A DNA stretch of 8,417 nucleotides from NCBI GenBank assembly GCA_964453435.1, contig CAYVQZ010000104.1:1-8417 (forward strand), written 5' to 3'. This DNA is from CAYVQZ01 sp964453435 (lineage in GTDB: Bacteria; Abyssobacteria; SURF-5). The position numbers were made by a program, and so were the translations under genes. Under the pieces are notes generated by a model that had not been told where the DNA came from, searched no databases, and worked only from the letters and a program-made list of their open reading frames with translations. How positions within the stretch are numbered: position 1 is the first letter of the stretch; every line of letters starts with the position of its first letter. Below are positions 1 through 6,649 of the stretch, one piece after another.

Positions 1-62
1 GTTCGAGTAATGGGCTTTCCGGGACAAGATGAAGCATGAGGGCGAGGTCTGCAACAGATTGT

Positions 63-303
63 GGATACACGAATTCGACGAACAGGACGAATTGCGCGAA
101 GGGAACAGATCGAAGAACCTTAACCACGGATTGGCGCCTGTCTGCGTGCAACGCACAGGCAGGCGGATTATCACGGATTAAGGGCAAACACAGCAGAGAC
201 GTGGGAGCCGCGGATGAGCGCGGATTATTTCCTTTGCGTTCTTCGCGTCTTCGCGTGAGAACTCGCGCCCCTGTTGTTCAAATCCCCCTCCGTCCCCTTT
301 TAT
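63..303. repeat. Dispersed intergenic repeat, copy A
   Basis: This stretch matches positions 5936-6090 in the same orientation. Two blocks align. The first is a 5' block (67-108) beginning with the identical 16-mer ACACGAATTCGACGAA. The second is a 3' block (about 206-303) containing 45 identical bases (219-263) rich in 'TTCGCGT' units, followed by a C-rich tail of the 'AAATCCCCCT...GTCCCC' type. Between the blocks, copy A carries about 95 bases absent from copy B, including 'CACGGATT' units and a small palindromic insertion. The open frame across it gives a peptide shared with copy B only because the DNA is repeated, so I do not call a gene. From memory, repeats of this style are frequent between genes in several uncultured bacterial phyla. 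Its function is unknown. Confidence 0.85.
133..164. mobile_element. Small palindromic (REP/MITE-like) insertion with apparent target duplication
   Basis: A 32-base imperfect palindrome has arms GCCTGTCTGCGTGC and GCACAGGCAGGC around a short AAC-containing loop. It is flanked on each side by GGATT (128-132 and 165-169; CGGATT if the element ends one base earlier). Removing the insertion and one flank restores the sequence 'CCACGGATTATCACGGATT', which fits the repeat's own CACGGATT pattern. This suggests a hairpin element inserted into the repeat with a 5-6 bp target duplication. It encodes nothing and would need a transposase in trans. Confidence 0.55.
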
Positions 304-355
304 GAAAGGGTGAGAGACAGACTGTGCGAATGAATTCGCGCCTGCAGGAGAACCG

Positions 356-390
356 GAAATGTGAGGATGAGCGCATCATCCTCACATTTC
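356..390 (-). terminator. Perfect 15-bp hairpin after the regulator gene
   Basis: Positions 356-370 (GAAATGTGAGGATGA) and 376-390 (TCATCCTCACATTTC) are exact reverse complements around the 5-base loop GCGCA. The hairpin begins nine bases past the regulator's stop codon, so it probably ends or protects that mRNA. On the minus strand the uridines lie inside the stem arm rather than after it. A better T-rich tail (TTTCTTTCG) follows on the plus strand, so it may act in both directions, shielding the regulator from transcription entering from the left. Confidence 0.6.
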
Positions 391-398
391 TTTCGTGT

Positions 399-1283
399 CT
401 ACCGGTCCGCCGGCTCACGGAAGGGAAGCGAGTAGTTGCTCAATATCTCGTCGAGGGAATATTTGTCGTCCATGAGGAGACGATAGCAGAGGAAATCGAA
501 CGAGCCGAACAGCATGTAGCTCTGCAGTTCGGGGTCGATGGCGGTGTCGGGCAACAGACCCGAGCCGCGGGCTTTTCCTATGTCCCCGGTCAGCGGGTCG
601 AGTATCTTTCGATAAATCGCCTGGATGCTCATTTCCGGGCGGCCTTCCTGTCCGATCGATTCGGCCCGGATAATATCGAATATCTTGTGATATCGCTTGT
701 AGAACGAGAAGTAGGCCCGGGCGCGCTCGCGCATCCGGATGAACAGGTCGGTCTCCCCCGCTATCCGCTCCTCCGTGCGGGTGAGAACGCTGACGAGATG
801 GTCGATGACGGAAACGAACAGGTCGTGCTTGGTCTCGAAGTAGAGATAGAATGTTCCCTTTGAGATACTGAGCGAGTCGGTGATGTGGCCGATATGGGTG
901 CGGTGATAGCCCTGCCGCGAGAACAGTTCGAGCGCGGCGTCGATTATGCGCCGGCGCTGTTCCGCTCCCCTGGGACCGAGCTCCGGCCCGTTTCCGTGCC
1001 GCCCGTCGCGCTCCGCCGACCTCCAGCGCTCGCCGAAGCGCAGCCTCACTTCGTCGCGGATGGCTGAGACAGGAAGCCCGTGTTCCTCGCGCAGCCTCCT
1101 GATGAATCTCAGGCATTCGAGGTGGGTATCGGAATACAGCGCCATCGTGCGGCCGGTTTTGAGGGGAGGCGGAAGCAGGTTTTCCTTGAGATAGTAATGT
1201 ATGGTGTACCGGCTCACTCCGGCCCTTCGGGCGAGCTCTTTGATTTTCATCCATTTGGTTGCAGTCGAAATGCGGGCGCTCAT
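399..1283 (-). CDS. MerR-TetR fusion transcriptional regulator
   Basis: This 294-residue protein joins two DNA-binding families. Residues 12-79 are a MerR-type winged helix (MKIKELARRAGVSRYTIHYY, then a 'LLPPP...TGRTMALYSDTHL' wing). Residues 80-108 are a charged linker. Residues 109-155 are a TetR-type helix-turn-helix (RRIIDAALELFSRQGYHRT, then 'ISKGTFYLYFETKHDLF'). Residues 160-290 form an all-helical TetR ligand/dimer domain. It lacks the usual MerR C-terminal effector region. I chose the ATG at 1283 because GGAG precedes it by 8 bases. A TTG immediately upstream (1286) is possible, and ATG 1250 lacks a ribosome site. The gene is divergent from the flavoprotein operon, and a 13-bp sequence is shared between the two promoters. 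It is therefore probably an autoregulated, ligand-released repressor of that operon. TetR proteins of this general type often respond to acyl or aromatic compounds; the ligand here is unknown. Confidence 0.9.
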   Translation of the reverse strand: MSARISTATKWMKIKELARRAGVSRYTIHYYLKENLLPPPLKTGRTMALYSDTHLECLRFIRRLREEHGLPVSAIRDEVRLRFGERWRSAERDGRHGNGPELGPRGAEQRRRIIDAALELFSRQGYHRTHIGHITDSLSISKGTFYLYFETKHDLFVSVIDHLVSVLTRTEERIAGETDLFIRMRERARAYFSFYKRYHKIFDIIRAESIGQEGRPEMSIQAIYRKILDPLTGDIGKARGSGLLPDTAIDPELQSYMLFGSFDFLCYRLLMDDKYSLDEILSNYSLPFREPADR

Positions 1284-1303
1284 CAATCTAACTCCACAGT
1301 ATC

Positions 1304-1327
1304 AATATACAGTTAATATACAATATT
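1304..1327. promoter_or_regulatory. Candidate operator: AATATACA direct repeat
   Basis: AATATACA occurs at 1304-1311 and 1315-1322, exactly 11 bp (about one helical turn) apart. The second copy also forms a 13-bp palindrome, AATAT-ACA-ATATT (1315-1327). The 13-mer TTAATATACAATA (1313-1325) recurs as its exact reverse complement at 1458-1470 in front of the operon. Such spacing suits a dimeric regulator binding one face of the helix. Which half of the fusion protein binds is not known. Confidence 0.5.
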
Positions 1328-1338
1328 CGAACTGCCTC

Positions 1339-1366
1339 ATTATACACAATCCGCCGAAAAATGCAA
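1339..1366 (-). promoter_or_regulatory. Promoter of the MerR-TetR regulator gene
   Basis: Read on the minus strand, TTGCAT (1361-1366) is followed after 16 bp by a consensus TATAAT (1339-1344), preceded by TGTG, which gives a partial extended -10. The predicted start is near 1332, about 48 bases before the ATG. The AATATACA direct repeat (1304-1322) lies just downstream of the start, where a bound repressor would block the polymerase. Confidence 0.6.
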
Positions 1367-1434
1367 ATCAGCCCTTAGAATAGCAAATAAGTCCCTTGCG
1401 GCCCTTGACAAAGCCGGGACAATATGATTGGATA

Positions 1435-1470
1435 TTGCAGGCGAATCATTGGTATCCTATTGTATATTAA
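1435..1470 (+). promoter_or_regulatory. Promoter and overlapping operator of the flavoprotein operon
   Basis: TTGCAG (1435-1440), a 17-bp spacer and TATTGT (1458-1463) form a plausible sigma70-type promoter with a start near 1470, giving a leader of about 22 bases. The candidate operator TATTGTATATTAA (1458-1470) lies over the -10 box and start site, so binding would repress. A consensus TTGACA at 1405-1410 is also present but has no good -10 at the usual distance. The start gene has a modest AAAGG ribosome site upstream of ATG 1492. Confidence 0.45.
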
Positions 1471-1491
1471 AATTTCTGAAAGGCGGCGGAA

Positions 1492-2952
1492 ATGTCCGAA
1501 GGGAAACCGGAAACAATCGCCGGCGTGGAGAACGTCTTCGACGACGAGGAATCGCTCGAGGAATACTCGGCCGACTCGAGCTTTGCGCCGCGGGTCAGGC
1601 CGGGACGCATATTCAAGCCACGGACGGCGGAAGAAGTGAGGAGCATTGTCAAGTGGGCCAACCAAACGAAGACGCCGCTCGTGCCGGTCAGTTCGGGGCC
1701 GCCCCATTTTTACGGCGACACGGTCCCGGGTGTCGGCGGGACGGCAGTCGTCGACCTGAGCGGAATGAAACAGATTGTTCGAGTCGACCGTCGCAATCGC
1801 GTGGCGATGGTCGAGCCAGGGGTGACATTTGGCGAGTTGATTCCCGCGCTGAAGCGCGAGGGGCTCGAGCCGCTCATGCCGCTGGCGCCCCGGAGCTCGA
1901 AATCGGTGGTGACGGCGTTCCTCGAGAGAACTCCCATAACGACGCCTCGGTTTCACTGGGAGTCGCAAGACCCCCTGCTGTGCGTGGAGGTGATTTACGG
2001 GAACGGCGACTCTCTGCGGACCGGTTCGGCCGCCGGCCCGGGCACGCTGGAGGAACAATGGGAGGTTGGGCGCGCCCAGATGAGGGGAATGGGACCGTCG
2101 CAGGTGGATTTCACGAGGCTCTTGCAGGGGGCGCAGGGGACGATGGGAATTGTCGTATGGGCGACCGTCAGATGCAAACCCGCCGCCACGGTGAAAAGGC
2201 TGTCCCTCGCGCCGTCGGAGGACATCGCTCCTCTCATCGAGATGGCGTATGAAATAACGTACAAGAAGCTGGGCGAGGAACTGTTCATCCTGAACAGCGC
2301 GAACCTCGCATCGCTTCTCGAAGGCGACGGAGCCGAAATCCGGCGCTTGCGCGACCGGTTGCCGCCATGGGCGCTCGTTCTCGGAATCGAAGGCGCCGGC
2401 CTGCTGCCCGAAGAGAAGGTTGCCTATCAGACGGAGGAATGCGCGGAGCTCGCGCAGCGCTGCGGACTGGAGTTGAAGACCGCGGTTGCGGGCGCGCGCG
2501 CCGGGCACGTGTCGCGCGTTCTGGCCCGGCCCTCCGGTGAACCGTACCGGAAACTTCGGCTTCGAGGCGGCTGCTGCGACATCTTCTTTCTGACCACGTT
2601 GGATAAGGCCGCCGATTTCATCGGGACGGCGCGACAGTTGGGCGCCGACCGTGACTACCCGCTCGAGGATATGGGCGTATATATCCAGCCGATTGTGCAG
2701 GGAGCAAACGCGCACCTCGAATTCAATTTTAATTTCGACCCTCGGAGTCCGGCCGAAACGAGAAAGGTCAGGGAGCTCGTTGAACGAGGCGGCGAGGTTC
2801 TCGCGAACATGGGCGCGTTTTTTTCGAGGCCCTATGGGACATGGGCGCGGTTCGCCTACGGCCGCGAAGCGCAATCGGTCATCGCGCAGAGGAAGCTGAA
2901 GAGCATATTCGATCCCAACGGAATATTGAATCCCGGCAAGTTATGTTTCTGA
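1492..2952 (+). CDS. FAD-binding oxidoreductase, GlcD-like (PCMH/VAO fold), first flavin subunit
   Basis: This 486-residue protein is about the length of glycolate oxidase GlcD. The FAD-binding PCMH domain spans roughly residues 36-230: 'IFKPRTAEEVRSIVKWANQ', a pyrophosphate-loop region 'VPVSSGPPHFYGDTVP' (64-79), 'VVDLSGMKQIVRVDRRNRVAMVEPGVTFGEL' split across 86-116, and 'DPLLCVEVIYGNGDSLRTGS' (160-179). A C-terminal cap follows, with HLEFNFNFDP (408-417) and the VAO-type ending FDPNGILNPGKLCF. The loop replaces the usual glycine-rich GGGTS with SSGPPHF, so it belongs to a divergent subfamily. It lacks a signal peptide and membrane segments, so it is probably cytoplasmic. As the first gene of a three-gene operon with an HdrD-like partner, it probably oxidises a hydroxy- or oxo-acid-like compound and passes electrons to the iron-sulfur subunit. 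The substrate is unknown. Confidence 0.88.
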   Translation: MSEGKPETIAGVENVFDDEESLEEYSADSSFAPRVRPGRIFKPRTAEEVRSIVKWANQTKTPLVPVSSGPPHFYGDTVPGVGGTAVVDLSGMKQIVRVDRRNRVAMVEPGVTFGELIPALKREGLEPLMPLAPRSSKSVVTAFLERTPITTPRFHWESQDPLLCVEVIYGNGDSLRTGSAAGPGTLEEQWEVGRAQMRGMGPSQVDFTRLLQGAQGTMGIVVWATVRCKPAATVKRLSLAPSEDIAPLIEMAYEITYKKLGEELFILNSANLASLLEGDGAEIRRLRDRLPPWALVLGIEGAGLLPEEKVAYQTEECAELAQRCGLELKTAVAGARAGHVSRVLARPSGEPYRKLRLRGGCCDIFFLTTLDKAADFIGTARQLGADRDYPLEDMGVYIQPIVQGANAHLEFNFNFDPRSPAETRKVRELVERGGEVLANMGAFFSRPYGTWARFAYGREAQSVIAQRKLKSIFDPNGILNPGKLCF

Positions 2953-2984
2953 GTTGACAGACGTTTCGTCAGGAGACAAGAGAG

Positions 2985-4259
2985 ATGGCTCTGGAACAAT
3001 TCAAGGAAGACATGCTCCGGTGCACGAGGTGCTCGTATTGCAAGTGGGTCCCTCACCAGGTCATGTCCGACTCCGAGTTTCTGTCAATATGCCCCAGTAT
3101 CGACCGGTATAATTTTCATGGCTGGTCGGCCGGAGGAAGACAGATTGCGGCGCTGTCGCTGCTTACGGGCCGAACCACCCTCGAAGACAAGACCCTCGAC
3201 ATGATTTACCAATGCCAGATGTGCGGCGGGTGCGATGTTTCCTGCAAGGTCGAGAGGGATCTGGAGCCCTACGAGGTCATGCAGGCGCTGAGATTCAGAT
3301 GTGTCGAAGAGGGCGAGATAACTCCCGAACACATGGTTGTCATCGAGGGGCTCAAGCGCGAAGACAACATGATGATGCAACCGAAACAGGACCGGGGGAA
3401 CTGGGCCGCCGGGCTGGATGCGAAGAACCTGGCCGAAGAAAGCGCGGAGGTTCTCTATCATGCGGGCTGCAGGTATTCCTTCGACGAAGAACTGTGGCCG
3501 ATAGCGCGAACAGGGTTGAACCTGCTCGTCGGCGCGGGCGTGGACGTCGGCATCATGGGCGCGCAGGAGACATGCTGCGGAGGGCGCAGTTACGAGATGG
3601 GCTTCGCCGGGGAACTGACGAAATACGCGCAACACAACACCGAAGCGTGGAAATCTCTCGGGGTGAAGACGGTGGTCACGCCATGCGCCGACTGCTACCA
3701 GGCGTTCAAAGTTCTCTACGACAAGGTCGGCCAGAACCATGATATCGAGATACTTCATATAACGGAATTCGTTGAACGGCTCCTGCAAAACGGAAAAATC
3801 ACGTTTTCCAAACGTCTTCCCCTTTCGGTGACCTACCATGACCCGTGCCACCTTGGCCGGCTCTCGGAGCCGTGGGTTCATTGGAAGGGCGAGCGAATGA
3901 AGGTGAACGGGCAGATGGTGATCCATGAGCCGCCGAAGAAGAAGCGGTGCGGCGCAAACGGCGTCTATGACGCGCCGAGGAACATTCTCACGGCCATCCC
4001 CGGCATCGACTTCGTCGAGATGCGCCGCATCAGGGAATATGCGTGGTGCTGCGGGGCCGGCGGCGGAGTGAAAGAGGCGTATCCCGATTTTGCTGTGTGG
4101 ACCGGCGCGGCGCGGTTGGAAGAGGCCCGCGCGGTCGGCGCCGAAGCGTTGGTGAGCGCCTGCCCGTGGTGCAAAAGGAATTTTCTCGATGCCGCGTCCG
4201 AATCGGATTCTCCAATCAAGGTGTACGACATCATCGAGCTTATCGACCAGGCCATGTGA
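2985..4259 (+). CDS. (Fe-S)-binding protein with two CCG domains, HdrD/GlcF-like electron-transfer subunit
   Basis: This 424-residue protein has two ferredoxin-type cysteine clusters at the N terminus: C13, C16, C19, C36 and C77, C80, C83, C87. Two CCG (PF02754-type) domains follow. The first uses C162, C197-C198, C234 and C237. The second uses C288, C355-C356, C393 and C396. The order matches HdrD and GlcF, which carry electrons between a flavoprotein and a quinone, disulfide or other partner. The first [4Fe-4S] motif has an unusually distant fourth cysteine. The second CCG domain carries an insertion of about 30 residues (roughly 293-325) between CHLGR and GVYDAPR. AGGAG lies 9 bases before the ATG, and the gene starts 32 bases after the preceding flavoprotein. 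It is probably the shared electron relay of both flavoproteins. No membrane anchor is seen. Confidence 0.9.
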   Translation: MALEQFKEDMLRCTRCSYCKWVPHQVMSDSEFLSICPSIDRYNFHGWSAGGRQIAALSLLTGRTTLEDKTLDMIYQCQMCGGCDVSCKVERDLEPYEVMQALRFRCVEEGEITPEHMVVIEGLKREDNMMMQPKQDRGNWAAGLDAKNLAEESAEVLYHAGCRYSFDEELWPIARTGLNLLVGAGVDVGIMGAQETCCGGRSYEMGFAGELTKYAQHNTEAWKSLGVKTVVTPCADCYQAFKVLYDKVGQNHDIEILHITEFVERLLQNGKITFSKRLPLSVTYHDPCHLGRLSEPWVHWKGERMKVNGQMVIHEPPKKKRCGANGVYDAPRNILTAIPGIDFVEMRRIREYAWCCGAGGGVKEAYPDFAVWTGAARLEEARAVGAEALVSACPWCKRNFLDAASESDSPIKVYDIIELIDQAM

Positions 4260-4273
4260 CACGGAGGGGGAAG

Positions 4274-5851
4274 ATGCCATTTTCCCGCGAAGCTTATCGC
4301 GCTCTCGAGGATATCGTCGGGCCGGAACACATCACCGACGAGCCGACCGTTTTGGACACGTATTGCTTTGTCTGGGGGAACGAACTCATCTTTGGCGAGA
4401 AGTTCTCGCCGAGGCCACCGGCGGTCGTGCTCCCGAAGACCGTCGAAGAAATACAGGCCATCGTGCGGGTGTGCAACCGGTTCGGGATTCGGTACCGCGC
4501 GCATGCGACAGGCTTCGAGACCTCGGCGATGACCTCGGACGTTCCGTTCCTCCCGATAGACATGAGGCGCATGGACAGGATTGTCGAGATAGACCAAAAG
4601 AACAGGATTGGGGTTGTCGAGCCGTATGTCTCGCAGGCGAGGCTCTTCCTGGAGACGATGAAGGTGGGGCTGCGCCCGAATATGCTCGGGGCCGGCCCGA
4701 GCGCGTCGGCGCTGGCCGGAACGGCCGCCCACTTCGGGAGCGGCCCAACGAACATCAGCACCGATTTCGGGGGCCGAAACCTGCTGGCCGTCGAATGGGT
4801 GTTGCCGGACGGCGACATTCTGCGCCTGGGCTCGCTGGGGACGGGCTCCGGCTGGTTCAACGGAGACGGACCCGGTCCGAGCCTGCGCGGTGTTCTGAGG
4901 GGATACGGAGGCGCGAACGGAGGAATCGGTATTTTCACGAAGGTCGCCACGAAGCTGTATCCCTGGTATGGCCCTCCCAGACTGAAGGTGACGGGGCAGG
5001 CGCCGATTTATTGTATGGAGGTTCCGGACAACTTTGCGGTGCATTGCGTTATTTTCCCCGGAAGAGAGCAACTGAGCGACTTTCTGCATCTGATGTACGA
5101 AGAGGCCATAGCGTTCAGCCTTCAGCGGTTCGGGGCGGGCATTGTCGCAATGCTTGCAACCGAATCGAACGACGAACTGTGGCAGTTCATGAAAAACATT
5201 CCCGAGGACCAGAGAACTGCGCTCGCGTTCAGCGCCATCGTATTGCTCGACGCCGCTTCCGCCAGGGAGATGGACTACAGGAACCGTTGCTTCGAAGCGA
5301 TACTGGAAAGAACACGGGGCATGCTGTTCCCGCTCGACGACAAGGCAAAGGGGCTCCTGTTCAACCTGTCGGTGACCGCCCAGGGCATGAACAAAGCGGC
5401 GTTCAGGGCGACAGGCTCGTTCATTATCTCTCCGGTCGGCGAGGAATCAATCGATGCAATGGCCACGCTGACACGCCTGTCCGCCGAAGAGATAGTGAAG
5501 GAGGGCCAGGAGTCGGGCCACATCATGCAAGTGGGTCCCGAGCCCGCGTGGGGCGTCGTTTACGGAGACGGATGCGCCCACATAGAGATTCTTACGCTGT
5601 ATGACCCGGCAGACCCCGCGTCATCGAAGAAGACCGCGGAACTTCTCGAAAAAGGGGACAAAAAGATTGTCGAGTGGGGCCTGGGCATAAACAGCCTGGA
5701 GAACGCGTTGAGTTTCAAGGAATCGGCCCTGAAAGCGGCTCGCCCTCACTCGGATGAATTTGTCGGATGGATAAAGAAAATAAAGAGGGCGTTCGACCCG
5801 AATGACTCTGCGGATTCGGCCTTCTACGTGTCGCCGGAGGAATACGAATAG
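4274..5851 (+). CDS. FAD-binding oxidoreductase, GlcD-like (PCMH/VAO fold), second flavin subunit
   Basis: This 525-residue protein starts at ATG 4274. GGAGG sits 6 bases upstream, and the gap to the iron-sulfur gene is 14 bases. A longer open frame upstream overlaps that gene out of frame and is not used. The FAD/PCMH domain covers about residues 45-230: 'SPRPPAVVLPKTVEEIQAIV', 'VPFLPIDMRRMDRIVEIDQK', 'RIGVVEPYVSQARLFLE', 'GAGPSASALAGTAAHFGSG' and 'LLAVEWVLPDGDILRLGS'. The C-terminal cap ends in a degenerate VAO signature, FDPNDSADSAFYV, instead of the usual DPN.ilNPGK. It also lacks a GGGTS loop (ATGFETS at 78-84). It is clearly a distant homologue of the first flavoprotein, not a recent duplicate. 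It may be a second catalytic site, a site for the electron acceptor, or an activity-tuning partner in a GlcDEF-like complex. Confidence 0.87.
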   Translation: MPFSREAYRALEDIVGPEHITDEPTVLDTYCFVWGNELIFGEKFSPRPPAVVLPKTVEEIQAIVRVCNRFGIRYRAHATGFETSAMTSDVPFLPIDMRRMDRIVEIDQKNRIGVVEPYVSQARLFLETMKVGLRPNMLGAGPSASALAGTAAHFGSGPTNISTDFGGRNLLAVEWVLPDGDILRLGSLGTGSGWFNGDGPGPSLRGVLRGYGGANGGIGIFTKVATKLYPWYGPPRLKVTGQAPIYCMEVPDNFAVHCVIFPGREQLSDFLHLMYEEAIAFSLQRFGAGIVAMLATESNDELWQFMKNIPEDQRTALAFSAIVLLDAASAREMDYRNRCFEAILERTRGMLFPLDDKAKGLLFNLSVTAQGMNKAAFRATGSFIISPVGEESIDAMATLTRLSAEEIVKEGQESGHIMQVGPEPAWGVVYGDGCAHIEILTLYDPADPASSKKTAELLEKGDKKIVEWGLGINSLENALSFKESALKAARPHSDEFVGWIKKIKRAFDPNDSADSAFYVSPEEYE

Positions 5852-5935
5852 GCCGGCGGAAGCGGATTCCACACGAATTTTCTCACAGCGGAACCACTCG
5901 ACTGACGCTCAGGACAGGTTTGCATGGATCCGGGA

Positions 5936-6090
5936 ACACGAATTCGACGAATTGGGCGAATTACACGAAGGCGGGAACAGAGGGGTCGGAGCTGCGGATG
6001 AACGCGGATTATTTCCTTTGCGTTCTTCGCGTCTTCGCGTGAGAACTGGCGCCCCGTTTGGAGAAATCCCCCTTTGTCCCCCTTTCTGAA
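5936..6090. repeat. Dispersed intergenic repeat, copy B
   Basis: This copy lies in the 302-base convergent gap between the flavoprotein operon and the phosphoesterase gene. It matches copy A in the same orientation: ACACGAATTCGACGAA (5936-5951) and 45 identical bases at 6003-6047, then the C-rich tail at about 6061-6086. It lacks the roughly 95-base middle section and the palindromic insertion of copy A. No convincing intrinsic terminator for the operon is visible in 5852-5935, so the repeat may take part in ending convergent transcripts, though it has no strong hairpin. A weak CGGACA...TGTCCG pair (6121-6153) lies beside the phosphoesterase stop. Confidence 0.85.
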
Positions 6091-6153
6091 ATGGTTGCTT
6101 CGGGGGCATCAACGAATTATCGGACAAACTCTCCTTCCCCCGTGACCTGTCCG

Positions 6154-6642
6154 CTACTCTATCGTTATGATTTCGGCGTGCGGCGGCTTTTTGGGGTCAA
6201 GAGTGAGCAGCGCGACCGATGCGCTCGAGTCGAACATCGGCCTGCTGGCCGAGCCCGGGTTCAAGCTGAGCATCCCGTCGATAAACCTGGCCTCCGCCCG
6301 GTGGGTATGACCCCATATGAACACGTCGGGCCGCTTGAGGCCGACGCGTGTGTTGAACATAGTGGGACTGCGGAGAAGCATGCCCCCGTTGTGCGTCATG
6401 AAAATATCGTTTCCGTCGAGCAGAACGCGTTGGTCCTCCGGATATCGCATCCTGATATCGTGCGGGTCCATGTTGCCGTAGACTGCGATGACCGGCGCAA
6501 TGGCGCTCAGCTCGATAATCATGTCCGTCGAGGTTATATCGCCCGCGTGCAGGATATGCTTCACGCCATGGAACACGTCAAATAGTCGGGGATTCAAAAA
6601 ATCGTGTGTGTCCGATATAACCCCGACTTGCATGATGGGCAA
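6154..6642 (-). CDS. YfcE/MJ0936-family metallophosphoesterase (phosphodiesterase)
   Basis: This 162-residue single-domain calcineurin-like phosphoesterase is of normal length for the compact YfcE/MJ0936/Vps29 group. The metal-binding motifs are complete: DTH (D11, H13), GD (G34-D35), GNMD (N57), H84, and GHTH (H112, H114). These ligands bind two metal ions that hydrolyse phosphodiesters; the physiological substrate in this group is mostly unknown. The start is taken as TTG 6642 because AAGGA sits 7 bases upstream. The alternative ATG 6633 (MQVGVISDTHD, closer to typical family starts) has no ribosome site at a usable distance. It begins 13 bases after the glyS stop and is probably co-transcribed with it. 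It is cytoplasmic, with no signal or membrane segment. The link to glycyl-tRNA synthesis may be only positional. Confidence 0.93.
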   Translation of the reverse strand: MPIMQVGVISDTHDFLNPRLFDVFHGVKHILHAGDITSTDMIIELSAIAPVIAVYGNMDPHDIRMRYPEDQRVLLDGNDIFMTHNGGMLLRSPTMFNTRVGLKRPDVFIWGHTHRAEARFIDGMLSLNPGSASRPMFDSSASVALLTLDPKKPPHAEIITIE

Positions 6643-6649
6643 TATTGGT

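Noticed and set aside
36..305. 89-codon open frame that shares a peptide ('AADERGLFPLRSSRLRVRT') with a frame at 5802-6089
   Set aside because: The shared peptide comes only from the duplicated intergenic DNA. Outside the repeat the two frames are unrelated and neither has a convincing ribosome site.
1375..2874. 499-codon open frame on the minus strand, longer than the gene opposite it
   Set aside because: It is antisense to the GlcD-like gene, very rich in Arg/Pro/His with no recognisable domain. The opposite frame has clear FAD motifs, a promoter and operon context. It is a GC-bias shadow.
4043..4273. Upstream extension of the second flavoprotein frame
   Set aside because: It overlaps the iron-sulfur gene out of frame, is arginine-rich, and the ATG at 4274 has an ideal GGAGG site and the family-like N terminus.
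3084..4280. 398-codon minus-strand open frame
   Set aside because: It is antisense to the iron-sulfur gene, whose 16 ordered cluster cysteines prove the plus-strand frame. Its composition is shadow-like.
3965..5089. 374-codon minus-strand open frame spanning two genes
   Set aside because: It crosses the boundary of two well-supported plus-strand genes, is Arg/Pro-rich and has no domain or ribosome site.
1..6110. Possible CRISPR array from the two repeat copies
   Set aside because: There are only two distant copies, without regular short spacers. They are dispersed intergenic repeats.
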